Assembly (NCBI GenBank): GCA_007449985.2
Contig: VIIQ02000015.1
Coordinates: forward strand, 434,001 to 498,000
Source of the DNA: Desmodesmus armatus
Lineage: Eukaryota; Chlorophyta; Chlorophyceae; Sphaeropleales; Scenedesmaceae
Direction of reading: 5' to 3'
DNA length: 64,000 bases
The first letter of the stretch is position 1; each line of letters opens with the position of its first letter. Below, piece after piece: positions 41,382 through 51,210 of this stretch. The translations under genes and the position numbers were made by a program. Under the pieces are notes generated by a model. It saw only the letters and a list, made by a program, of their open reading frames with translations. It made no database searches and was not told the origin of the DNA.

Positions 41382-42412
41382 TGTGTCCGCAAGGTTTTGT
41401 TCAGACAGTTCTCAGGCCCCCAAAGTTCAGCCCTCCACTGGACATGGCAGTGAGCCTTGTGCAGGAACCTGGTGGCCTGCCGGAATGCAGCCGGTGCAGC
41501 TGTTGCTCATGGCCTGCCAGCTGTTGCTGTTTGACTTAGGGTTGAGGGTTCAAACCCTAATGGGGTTCAATACCTAACAACTGTCATAGTCAGCGAGTGG
41601 CAGGGCGCTGACCGCAGCAGATCGGGAGACTTGATTCACCGTTTGCTGGAGGCAGCTGCCTCACTTCAGGTTCACTGGAAGCGCCAGTGTGCAGTGCTGG
41701 CGTCAGCTGGCACAACGACAGCCCTTATAAACGCCTCTCTCAGGCAGGCCACCTGCTTTGGCGGTTTACTGCAAGGTTGGCAGCTGCAGGGGGGAGTGTG
41801 TCAAATGATCAGAAGCGTGTCTGCAATAGTGCCTGTGCTGCACATGCTGTTGCTGGATTGGTGATCCGTCATTGATGACCATTGCAAGTTGCAGCTAGCA
41901 AGCTATGGGAGGGGTGCTGCCGCTGTCTGTGTGACAGCAGCCATGTAACTCCTTGTTTTCCAGCCTGGGGGTGGTTGTAATCTTGCCTGGTGGCCATTCT
42001 GCAATGCAGGACACTAGCAGCACAGCAAGCCATACAGACTCAGGCATACTGTGCTGCAGTCAGTCAGTCAGTCAGTCAGTCAGTCAGTGTTCATTACAAA
42101 GAGCCCGAGAGGCACAGCTGACCCAATGCAAGACCCAAAGTAAGCCTCAAACCCTTGTTTCCATTTGCCACAGTAAGTTCCTTCAGCAGCAGATAGACAA
42201 AACGAACAGCTTCGGTACCAATGAAGAACCAAAACGAGTTGTCCAAGGTTTCAAGACACACACGTATGTACTGCACTCACTGTCACGCCTGCAGGTGAAA
42301 ACACCTCTGCTCATCAATAAGTGCAGCACTTGAAAACGTTGCTGGCTGTCTCAAATTATGACAACGAAAGGTTCCTTCCACATGATGCGGCGCATCACTG
42401 GCTTACCCATAA
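41382..42412. other. 3' flank of LST8 and outer flank of the inverted gene pair
   Basis: No supported exon. It contains a (GTCA)n microsatellite at about 42058-42087 and a TGTAA at 41944. From about 42140 on it is inversely similar to 49797-50035, i.e. part of the inverted duplication. Confidence 0.5.
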
Positions 42413-43103
42413 GAGGCTTATTACACTGAGCCCGGTATACCGGCCGGTATACCGGTCTGAGGGGTGTGTCACATTACACTGGGCATGACAGACCCCACAA
42501 ACAACTGTTAAATGTCACGTTAATGGGTGATGTTGATGTCTGTATATTATACTTTCTAAAATTGCTTGTTTATTCAGCCCAAACAGCAAGTTGGGGCGTA
42601 CTACTGCTTTGATCAACACTGGAGTGCTGCAGGTGCACCAGCCCACCGTATGAACACGAACAGTGCAGCAACACATCACGTGGTATAATAGTAACTGTAT
42701 TCTTTATGAACGTCAGGGCTGTCTGCAGCTCCCAAGTGGACACACTGTGTGGATCATGATCCCAATGCGGCAGCAGCAGCGTACACAGGCGTCCGTATTG
42801 GCTGAGGCGCTGTGAATATAATATAAATGTTACATATATGCCCCTCGAACACTTGCGGGCCATTACGGAGGGGGTCAAATTTTTGTACCCCCCCCTGGGG
42901 AGGGGGGGTATACCGGCTGGCAGCAGCCGATCCGGTATACCCCCTTCCAGGCGTCCAATTGGAGCCGGAAAAAGCTAAAACTAATTGTTTTTGATTGAAT
43001 AACAACAATAAACGCTCAAAACGGCTTCGTATTGCCATTCTGAGATTTCGGTATTAAAGCCCGGTATACCGGCCGGTATACCGGGCCCCGTGTAATAAGC
43101 CTC
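42413..43103. mobile_element. 691-bp MITE-like DNA transposon, TAA target duplication
   Basis: Terminal inverted repeats of about 43 bp: GAGGCTTATTACAC-(TGAG/GGGG)-CCCGGTATACCGGCCGG. They start at 42413 and end at 43103, flanked by TAA at 42410-42412 and 43104-43106. Removing the element and one TAA gives GGCTTACCCATAATTGCCAC, which matches the paralogous arm near 49777-49800 (reverse complement), so the insertion boundaries are certain. No transposase frame is present. The 3-bp TAA duplication and GG-rich ends fit PIF/Harbinger, by inference. Confidence 0.93.
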
Positions 43104-45988
43104 TAATTGCCACCGACACAGCATGGCAGCAGCAATGCACGGCTCTTGGCCCACTCTGCTCCCTTGAGCAGCGCTGCCTGCACCCCGGGGTGTGCTACCC
43201 CCAGGATGCTGTACACACAGCATGCCACAAACGCTGCATCCATGGCCACCACGATTGCCCCCACAGCTGTGTGCAGGGCTGTGAGGCTGGGGCCCTCCAC
43301 CTCAAAGGTGAACAGGTTGAGGGCCAGCCAGGTGTTGAGGTACAGGCAGCATGTACCCGCCATGTGCAGCCTGTGCAGCTGCCTGTGCCTGTACGGCTTG
43401 GCGGCCTGCTGCACAGCAGCACTCAGCAGCAGCACCAGCCCCATCAGCAGCAGCGCATAGTACGCCTTGAGCGTGAAGTGGAACACCGAAACAGCAGTCA
43501 GCGCCACCGTCTGCAGCGCCCACACAGCCTCCCACCAGCGGCTTGTGTCGGTGTAGTTGCGGTACAAGAAGCCATACAGCTCTTGGAAGCATGGGTCTGA
43601 GGTCATGTGCTTGTTCGCAACCAGAAACCACAGCAGCACAGCCGGCACACCCACACACAACACCACCGCCGCCGGCAGCCCCAACCCCAGCGCCCAGGGC
43701 TTGTGCCAGCCCGCAAAGCACTCCTGCTGGATGTCGCTGACCCAGTAGCCGTACGGGTGGGTGGCAGCAGCATACTCAGGGTACGGCTGCTTGCCGGCCA
43801 CATCGATTGGGAGGCAGGCAAAGAAGCTGAGCGCGGCCTTGACCAGGGTGGGGTAAGCAAAGAAGGCAACCACAAGCATCGACACACGCAGACGCTGCAA
43901 CGCCTGCAGGGGCTTGGGAGCAGGCATGCGCCAGCCACCGCGCACACGGTTGCGAGCGCGCACACGGCTGAGCCGCTTCAACCAGTGCAGCCCCAACAGC
44001 AACAGCACCACCGCCACCAACACCGCCACTGTGGCCAGGAAGGGCACCAGCTGCCGCTGAACAGCCAGGGGCAGCCGCATGCCCGCCCCTGTCTGCTGCA
44101 GCCAGCAATCCAAGGACGACTGGCCAGACGCAGCACCAAACACCACCGTAGCTGCGACGAAGCAGGAGCTGAGGAAAGCTGGCCAGGGCACAGAAATGCT
44201 GCCCAGGATCACAAGGTACTGAAGGAACTGGGCCAAAACCTTGAGCAGGTCGGACGGCCGCAGGTCCCTCCCGCCCGCCTGGTTGTCACGCAGCGTGGCA
44301 TGCACCGTATACGCAACAAGGCCCACACACCCAAAGAACAACACCAGGTACACCGCAAGCTGCTGCGGGGCTGGCAGGCACTTGCTGCACCTCAGGGGAA
44401 GCCACAGGCCATACCCCTCCCTGCATGCCCCACACAGGTTGCCAGTGTGTCCCCCAAGGCATGTGCCATTAGCCCCACAGGACGCGGCACCCAGCGGGCA
44501 CTTGTGCATCTGGACAGACCGAGGAGACGAGTGCCAGTAGCCAACAACAGGCAACACACTGTCAGCACCTGCACACACGCTGTTGGAAGGGCACTGCTCG
44601 CAAGTCGATGCATTGTACGTATACGAGTAGGTGTACACAGGACAACAACGGCACACACCCGATGCTACATACTCTCCTGCCTTACAAGGCGGAATGCCAA
44701 GATGCACACCGCTGCTGCACTTTGACATAGGGTGGCCGTCCTGCATTACGCCACCACCAAACACAAGCTGCACAGTGCTGCTAGCAGCAACATCACGCCC
44801 TAGCCCAGCGACCAGTCTATTCCCAGCAAAACGCACAGCATTTGCTAGTATCACTGTGCTCAAGTTCATGGCCAGGATCCCAGCCCCCAACCCCGCATCA
44901 GCCTTGTTGCCCATGATTGTACTGTTGGTGAGTTTCAAGGTAGCATTCCCACTCATCGCCACTCCTGCTCCCCCATATATCCCAGTCACCGAGTATGATG
45001 AGACCCAATTGTCAACAATCGATGACCCTACAATGATGGCAGTAGCACTGCCTTCTAGCGCCAAACCACCACCTGGGCCTTGCTCTGCCGTGTTGTTAGC
45101 TATGCTGCTGTTGCCCTGCACATCGAGGCGTGAGCGCTCCACCAGAAACACACCACCACCCCCACTTCTAGACAAGTCCGCTGTGTTGCTTGCCAAGATG
45201 CTGCCATTTGAGACAACAAGCAAGCCATGGTCCGCAAGACCTGCACCCCCACCAGAGCAGCCCTGGCAACGATTGTGTTGCACACTGCTGCCGTTGCTGA
45301 TCACAATGCTGGCCCTGCCCAAAACCTGCAAGCCAGCGCCGTTCAGCAAACGTTCGGGGTATGAGCCACTGCGGCTCCCAAAGATGGAGGCAGCTCTTCT
45401 ATTATTCTCAATATTGGAGCCATCTGTGACAACAACATGAGCGCTGTCAGCTGCAGACAGGCCCCCGGCATGCAGGAAGCCCACATTATGCAGCACCTTG
45501 CTAGCCCTCAACACAACCCTAGAGGCGTTGAAGGCCACTATAGCGGAAGCCATGTTGCCGCGAATGACAGTGTGATGAAATGTCACATGTGCTGCATCCC
45601 TGACACACACCACTCTGAACATACTGCCAGCAGACTTTATCTTCTTCAGGTGCTCAGACTCCGAGTCATCATTCACACCAGAAATTGTGCTGTTGGCAAT
45701 GACAACTCGTGTCTGGCCGCAAATCGTAATCAAGCACCCATGCATGGCACAACCTTGTGACCATGAGACGCCCTGGAAGTGATGTCTGCTGCTGTTCAGT
45801 AGCTGTGCATGCATCCCAAGCACTACTGGCCCGCCCTTGCAGCTGCCCTCCGCAAGGCGAACTTGCCCAAGAGGCCAGCCCTCCTCTGTGCCTGGCGTTC
45901 CCTCAATGTGCATCTGGCACTGTGCTGCAGGCTGGATTGGTTGTCCTGCTGACAGTGGCAGAACCATGAGGAGAACCAGCCAAACCAT
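43103..45988 (-). CDS. Intronless beta-helix, Cys-rich, multi-TM surface protein P1
   Basis: Single exon, 961 aa from the Met that begins a signal peptide (MVWLVLLMVLPLSAGQPIQP); an upstream in-frame Met at 46099 is less likely. About residues 30-470 form a right-handed beta-helix with polymorphic repeats of the GGAGVAM..NATLKLTNSTI..N type. Next comes a Cys-rich module (CKAGEYV, CRCCPVYTY, CEQCPSNSVC, CGACREGYG) resembling ephrin-receptor/GCC2-like repeats, then about 9-10 hydrophobic segments (AVYLVLFFGCVGLVAYTV, VAVLVAVVLLLLGLHWL, PAAVVLCVGVPAVLLWFLV and others). Similar plasma-membrane proteins are expanded in algae; their function is unknown to me, possibly adhesion or channel. The stop TAG is made of two target-duplication bases plus the first transposon base. 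Before insertion two more codons preceded TAA. Pairs with P2. Confidence 0.85.
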   Translation of the reverse strand: MVWLVLLMVLPLSAGQPIQPAAQCQMHIEGTPGTEEGWPLGQVRLAEGSCKGGPVVLGMHAQLLNSSRHHFQGVSWSQGCAMHGCLITICGQTRVVIANSTISGVNDDSESEHLKKIKSAGSMFRVVCVRDAAHVTFHHTVIRGNMASAIVAFNASRVVLRASKVLHNVGFLHAGGLSAADSAHVVVTDGSNIENNRRAASIFGSRSGSYPERLLNGAGLQVLGRASIVISNGSSVQHNRCQGCSGGGAGLADHGLLVVSNGSILASNTADLSRSGGGGVFLVERSRLDVQGNSSIANNTAEQGPGGGLALEGSATAIIVGSSIVDNWVSSYSVTGIYGGAGVAMSGNATLKLTNSTIMGNKADAGLGAGILAMNLSTVILANAVRFAGNRLVAGLGRDVAASSTVQLVFGGGVMQDGHPMSKCSSGVHLGIPPCKAGEYVASGVCRCCPVYTYSYTYNASTCEQCPSNSVCAGADSVLPVVGYWHSSPRSVQMHKCPLGAASCGANGTCLGGHTGNLCGACREGYGLWLPLRCSKCLPAPQQLAVYLVLFFGCVGLVAYTVHATLRDNQAGGRDLRPSDLLKVLAQFLQYLVILGSISVPWPAFLSSCFVAATVVFGAASGQSSLDCWLQQTGAGMRLPLAVQRQLVPFLATVAVLVAVVLLLLGLHWLKRLSRVRARNRVRGGWRMPAPKPLQALQRLRVSMLVVAFFAYPTLVKAALSFFACLPIDVAGKQPYPEYAAATHPYGYWVSDIQQECFAGWHKPWALGLGLPAAVVLCVGVPAVLLWFLVANKHMTSDPCFQELYGFLYRNYTDTSRWWEAVWALQTVALTAVSVFHFTLKAYYALLLMGLVLLLSAAVQQAAKPYRHRQLHRLHMAGTCCLYLNTWLALNLFTFEVEGPSLTALHTAVGAIVVAMDAAFVACCVYSILGVAHPGVQAALLKGAEWAKSRALLLPCCVGGN

Positions 45989-46813
45989 GCTGTGCCTGCA
46001 AAGAACGCAAAGAAACAATATCCCAGCGATTAGGTCCGTGAATCGCTGGAATGGAGGGAGGCAGCGATCAGAGGCTTGCGCCTGGTGGTAGTGGTGCAAC
46101 AGCCTAGGCCAACTGCATCACTGACCTGCAGTTTGCAGTGTGCAGTAGCCGATAGCGCTGCTTCTGTGTGCTACGCCCAACCCATGCTGAAGGTGATTGA
46201 TGTATACTTGCTGAACGAGCTCATGAGCAAAGGAATAGCCAATCAACTGCAGTGATACTGTGCCAGCACCAGCAGGTGTAAGGAAGGGCAGGGTAAGGAA
46301 TGAAGATCCAACGCCGATGCAACAGAATCCGACATCAACAGCACGAACGAAATGACCTTTGGCGGTGTCTGGTGTTTTGCTCAAGTGGGTGTTATCCAGT
46401 GATCAACTGTCAGATCAACCTGACAGTCAGATCATGTCTGGAGTGACACCTGCTTCAAGTCAGGTATTACGTCCCATCTGTCCTGTGCACAAATTGCTTG
46501 AAGGCTTGATTACACAGCTACGACTAGTCGGGCAGTAGTGTCATCAGTCATGCATATTCACTGCAGTGCACCGCGAAGAGAGAGTGTCTCAACTCCTAGG
46601 CCCCGCAGCAAGGAGAAATCAGCAGGTTGCTCGTGAAGCAGAATAGAACAGCGATATCATCCCATGAGGTGCGTCTGGTGGCAGCATCCCACAGGTTGAT
46701 TACAAAGACCACAAGAACTCACCGTCGTGGGACTGCCATGTGTGTGCTGTACATGCCTGCTGGAGAGTGCACACATTGTGTGCACTCATGTCTCTGGGAT
46801 ATGCTGCCCAGCA
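45989..46813. promoter_or_regulatory. Spacer between head-to-head genes P1 and P2
   Basis: About 825 bp with no supported exon. It should hold both promoters. It includes a small hairpin CTGTCAG-ATCAAC-CTGACAG at about 46407-46426. Confidence 0.5.
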
Positions 46814-49798
46814 ATGTTCAAAAACCATGTTGTTATGTTCTGCAGGGCTTTCGCCCTGCTGCTGCTTGCAGCCAGCCTGCCAGCCTGGCATGCGGCCCAG
46901 TCAACACAACCGTCTGCTGCACCAGCTGCAACAGACTGTTATGTCTTCCTTGAAGGCAGGGGCAACAAGGAGGGCAGTCTGCAGGACCAAATTGGCGTAG
47001 CCAAGGCGGTCTTGAACTGCACTGGCATGGACGGGGCTATCGCTGTCAATGGTGTGGTACTGCAGGCCTTGTCGTCACGTGACAGAGGCGCAGTCACAGC
47101 GTGCAACAGCTCCCAAACCGCTCCGTTGGGACCTGACAGTTGCTTGCTGACGGTGTGTGGGACATCAAGGGTCAGGATTGCAGGCACCATAAGGCACCTC
47201 CGGTTTGACTCCAGCAGCAGCCCAATCACGCATGCCTTGTGTGTGTTGGGGTCTGCCGTTGTGACAGTGCATGACTCTGTTATCACTGAAAATTCATTGA
47301 GTGCGGTCGCTGTGACTGATGTGGCTCGCCTTGTCCTGAAGGCCAGCAGGGTGATCCAAAATTATGGCAAAGGGTATGCAGGTGGCGTGACCGCTATTGG
47401 CAGTTCCACCGCAGCTGTTGTAGATAGCCTAGTGCAGGGGAACGAGATGTTCAACATGCAAATTCGGCCAGGTGTGGTGATTGGCCCAGGGCCAGTATCT
47501 GGGCCCAGTCTTGGTCCGGTCAGAAGGGCTCCACTCGAGCCGTTTGTAGCTACAACTGGTGCTGGTCTGCATGTGGGTGGCACTGCGCATGTCATGCTAT
47601 CTAATAGCACTATCTTGACCAATAGGTGTGATTTATGCTGTGGTGGTGGTCTGGGTGTTGCAGGGCAAGGTATACTGATAGTAGCCAATGGCTCTGTTGT
47701 GAATAACAATGCCGCTTCCATAGGTGGTGGTGGTGCCTGTGTTCAGGGCAACTCATCGTTGGTAGTGATGGGTTCCAGCAGCATCAGCAGCAACCGCGCT
47801 GACGATGCGGGTGGTGGGGTGCTGGTTTCTGGTAGCAGCAGTGTCACCATCACTGGTGCAAGCTTGATTAGCAACAATACATGCATCATAGGAGGTGAAA
47901 CCATTGGAAGCGGACGTGGTGGTGGTGCAGTGTGTGTCAAGGACAGTGCACGCCTGCTGCTCAGCAAGCATGCCCGTTTGGTTGACAACTGGGCAAGCAA
48001 AGGTTCGGGTGGTGGTGTCTTGAGCAGCAATATGTCATCTCTGACAATCACAGCAGGCGTGGAATTTGCAGGGAACAGGGTGGACGACGGCCATCTGGGT
48101 CCAGACATAGCAATGTTTGATCGTGTGCTGTTGGACATTCATCATGGTGTGAGGTATCAGTCTGGCGAGTTGTCCAAGTGTAGTGATACTGTGTACCTTG
48201 GCCGTGCCCCTTGTGGTGCTGGGGAATACATTGTCTCTGATGCATGCATGTGCTGTCCCGTGTACACGTATGGGTTTGAGCCCAATATGACAGAGTGCAG
48301 GCAGTGCCCAAGCAATGCGTTTTGTAGAGCTGACAGTGTGTTGCCTGCTGTTGGCCACTGGCACTCATCTCCTCGGTCTGTTCAGATGCACAAGTGCCCG
48401 CTGGGTGCTGCGTCCTGTGGGGCTAATGGCACATGCCTTGGGGGGCACACTGGCAACCTGTGTGGGGCATGCAGGGAGGGGTATGGCCTATGGCTTCCCC
48501 TGAGGTGCAGCAAGTGCCTGCCAGCCCCGCAGCAGCTTGCGGTGTACCTTGTGTTGTTCTTTGGGTGTGTGGGCCTTGTTGCGTATACGGTGCATGCCAC
48601 GCTGCGTGACAACCAGGCGGGCGGGAGGGACCTGCGGCCGTCCGACCTGCTCAAGGTTTTGGCCCAGTTCCTTCAGTACCTTGTGATCCTGGGCAGCATA
48701 TCTGTGCCCTGGCCAGCTTTCCTCAGCTGCTGCTTCGTCGCAGCTACGGTGGTGTTTGGTGCTGCGTCTGGCCAGTCGTCCTTGGATTGCTGGCTGCAGC
48801 AGACAGGGGCGGGCATGCGGCTGCCCCTGGCTGTTCAGCGGCAGCTGGTGCCCTTCCTGGCCACAGTGGCGGTGTTGGTGGCGGTGGTGCTGTTGCTGTT
48901 GGGGCTGCACTGGTTGAAGCGGCTCAGCCGTGTGCGCGCTCGCAACCGTGTGCGCGGTGGCTGGCGCATGCCTGCTCCCAAGCCCCTGCAGGCGTTGCAG
49001 CGTCTGCGTGTGTCGATGCTTGTGGTTGCCTTCTTTGCTTACCCCACCCTGGTCAAGGCCGCGCTCAGCTACTTTGCCTGCCTCCCAGTTGATGTCGCCG
49101 GCAAGCAGCCGTACCCTGAGTATGCTGCTGCCACCCACCCGTACGGCTACTGGGTCAGCGACATCCAGCAGGAGTGCTTTGCGGGCTGGCACAAGCCCTG
49201 GGCGCTGGGGTTGGGGCTGCCGGCGGCGGTGGTGTTGTGTGTGGGTGTGCCGGCTGTGCTGCTGTGGTTCCTGGTTGTGAACAAGCACAGGACCTCAGAC
49301 GCATGCTTCCAAGAGCTGTATGGCTTCTTGTACCGCAACTACACCGACACAAGCCGCTGGTGGGAGGCTGTGTGGGCGCTGCAGACGGTGGCGCTGACTG
49401 CTGTTTCGGTGTTCCACTTCACGCTCAAGGCGTACTATGCGCTGCTGCTGATGGGGCTGGTGCTGCTGCTGAGTGCTGCTGTGCAGCAGGCCGCCAAGCC
49501 GTACAGGCACAGGCAGCTGCACAGGCTGCACATGGCGGGCACATGCTGCCTGTACCTCAACACCTGGCTGGCCCTCAACCTGTTCACCTTTGAAATGGAG
49601 GGGCCCAGCCTCACAGCCCTGCACACAGCTGTGGGCGCAATCGTGGTGGCCATGGATGCAGCGTTTGTGGCATGCTGTGTGTACAGCATCCTGGGGGTAG
49701 CACACCCCGGGGTGCAGGCAGCGCTGCTCAAGGGAGCAGAGTGGGCCAAGAGCCGTGCATTGCTGTTGCCATGCTGTGTCAGTGGCAGTTATGGGTAA
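46814..49798 (+). CDS. Intronless beta-helix, Cys-rich, multi-TM surface protein P2
   Basis: Single exon of 994 aa from MFKNHVVMFCRAFALLLLAA; the Met at 46835 would give a tighter signal peptide. The architecture is as in P1: beta-helix repeats (GGGLGVAGQGILIVANGS, GGGACVQGNSSLVVMGSS, DDAGGGVLVSGSSSVTI), Cys module (CGAGEYIVSDACMCCPVY, CRQCPSNAFC, CGACREGYG), then about 9-10 TM segments. From SVLPAVGHWHSSPRSV on it is almost identical to P1. It ends CCVSGSYG with the ancestral stop. The absence of introns is striking beside neighbours with an exon every few hundred bp. Confidence 0.85.
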   Translation: MFKNHVVMFCRAFALLLLAASLPAWHAAQSTQPSAAPAATDCYVFLEGRGNKEGSLQDQIGVAKAVLNCTGMDGAIAVNGVVLQALSSRDRGAVTACNSSQTAPLGPDSCLLTVCGTSRVRIAGTIRHLRFDSSSSPITHALCVLGSAVVTVHDSVITENSLSAVAVTDVARLVLKASRVIQNYGKGYAGGVTAIGSSTAAVVDSLVQGNEMFNMQIRPGVVIGPGPVSGPSLGPVRRAPLEPFVATTGAGLHVGGTAHVMLSNSTILTNRCDLCCGGGLGVAGQGILIVANGSVVNNNAASIGGGGACVQGNSSLVVMGSSSISSNRADDAGGGVLVSGSSSVTITGASLISNNTCIIGGETIGSGRGGGAVCVKDSARLLLSKHARLVDNWASKGSGGGVLSSNMSSLTITAGVEFAGNRVDDGHLGPDIAMFDRVLLDIHHGVRYQSGELSKCSDTVYLGRAPCGAGEYIVSDACMCCPVYTYGFEPNMTECRQCPSNAFCRADSVLPAVGHWHSSPRSVQMHKCPLGAASCGANGTCLGGHTGNLCGACREGYGLWLPLRCSKCLPAPQQLAVYLVLFFGCVGLVAYTVHATLRDNQAGGRDLRPSDLLKVLAQFLQYLVILGSISVPWPAFLSCCFVAATVVFGAASGQSSLDCWLQQTGAGMRLPLAVQRQLVPFLATVAVLVAVVLLLLGLHWLKRLSRVRARNRVRGGWRMPAPKPLQALQRLRVSMLVVAFFAYPTLVKAALSYFACLPVDVAGKQPYPEYAAATHPYGYWVSDIQQECFAGWHKPWALGLGLPAAVVLCVGVPAVLLWFLVVNKHRTSDACFQELYGFLYRNYTDTSRWWEAVWALQTVALTAVSVFHFTLKAYYALLLMGLVLLLSAAVQQAAKPYRHRQLHRLHMAGTCCLYLNTWLALNLFTFEMEGPSLTALHTAVGAIVVAMDAAFVACCVYSILGVAHPGVQAALLKGAEWAKSRALLLPCCVSGSYG

Positions 49799-51200
49799 GC
49801 CAGTGATGCGCTGCATTGTCAGGCAGGACGATGTGTCTGGTCACATTGGTCTTCACTTGCCTGTACATGCCCCACTTATTAATTAGGGGTTTTTTCACCT
49901 GCGAGCGTGACAGCGAGTGCAGTACGTACGCGTGCGTATGTTTAAGCCTTGAACAACTTTGTTTGGTTCTTCGTTGATACTGAAGGTGTTTGTTCACTCT
50001 ATTTGGTGCTGACGGGACTCAATGTAGCAACGGAAAACAAGGATTTCGGGGCTTTCGTCTCGGTCCAGCCGAATGTCTGTCGTGTCGGGTTGCTCACAGC
50101 AGCACAACACCCAAACGATCATTGTTTGTGTCACATATGTAGGTGATACCACGCCTTCCGCTGTGTTGTTGGGTGGTTCGTACATCTGTGTCGGACTCGG
50201 TCAACTTGCAGCTGCGGCCTTGATCTTTGCCTGCATTTAGCTCAACGTTTCTTCGCGACTAACTGGCATTTGCTGTCTTCGCGAGGGCTGGAACTGTTGC
50301 AGCATCACCCGTTGATATCAACCTGATCAAGCAAGCAGTAAAGTCTCTTTGACTGCCAACATGAGTTTGCATGGAACTGCCCCAAAGGGCACAGCTACTG
50401 TGGTTCACCTCCCGTCACGGATATCATTGAATGATATCACTTCACATTGTAACACGCGAGGGGCAGGCCTGTAGGGCCTGAGCAGCACCGATTCCCCAAG
50501 GGCCTCTAGCAGTGACGTCATGCCATGATATCCTGGGGTCAAGGGGTGTCGACGTCCCCTACACGCTGAGTGAGACCAAGTCCTCTGACTCCTGAGGGTT
50601 GCTTCCATTCACGGGTTAGTATGGGTAACAACTGCTTGCCGCTCTCAACACCATCATGCCGTGCGGATCCTGGGCTCAAGGGCTGTTTGCTTCATGCACA
50701 CACTGAGCCAAGTCCTCTGGGGCTTCCCTTTTCTGCCACATCAAGTTATCATCCGTTACAACTGCTGGACGCTCTCCTAGCCATCACTGATGGCGGCCAT
50801 ATTGCTCATGGGCTCAAGGCCCGCTGTTTTCCTTGGCCCTCCAAGCCAAGTCCTCTGGGGCTTCCTTGTCCTGCTTAGCCTGCGGGTCCCTCTGAGTACC
50901 AAAGCCACCTGCAGGCAGCAGTACACACAACAGGAGGAACAACACCCGCTTGGCTGCTGCTGCTAACCCATACATGCACCAGCAGACGGTGCAAGCTGTA
51001 CCACGTTGCCAGTGGAGATGTCACGCAGTGCTATCTCCAAGTTATAATTGATATGTGAAAATGCTCAGCCAGCACAAACGCCTTGCATGGCATTTGATAA
51101 CTTTGTTCTGAAGGTGGCCATTTGTTTCAGTGGCGGCATCCGCGTAGTATGCCAGTCGCACCTGCATTAGGAGGGAGGGGTGCCAGATTCAGCAGCAACT
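49799..51200. other. No supported gene
   Basis: The first ~240 bp is the outer flank of the inverted duplication. The rest has no convincing exon but includes the tandem repeat at 50520-50880. Confidence 0.45.
50520..50880. repeat. Three diverged tandem units of about 125 bp
   Basis: Shared elements are CAAGTCCTCTGGGGCTTCC (at 50578 diverged, 50711, 50852), GGGCTCAAGG(G/C) and ACTGCTKGCCGCTCTC-like ends. No host exon identified. Confidence 0.7.
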
Positions 51201-51210
51201 CTCAGGAAGA

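Larger units (their letters stand above)
42140..50060. repeat. Inverted duplication with homogenised arms
   Basis: Arm 1 is 42140-44570 (interrupted by the transposon); arm 2 is 48330-50060. Within the coding 3' halves (43107-about 44565 and about 48332-49794) the proteins differ at only about 8-10 of some 480 residues. The outer 3' flanks are visibly more diverged, and the N-terminal coding halves share only family-level similarity. This mosaic fits gene conversion between palindromic arms. Confidence 0.88.

Noticed and set aside
43607..44725. Long plus-strand open frame (and its twin on the minus strand at 48488-49288)
   Set aside because: Both are antisense shadows of the GC-rich coding 3' halves of P1/P2. 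His/Gln/Arg-rich composition and identical behaviour in both arms show they follow from the real frame.
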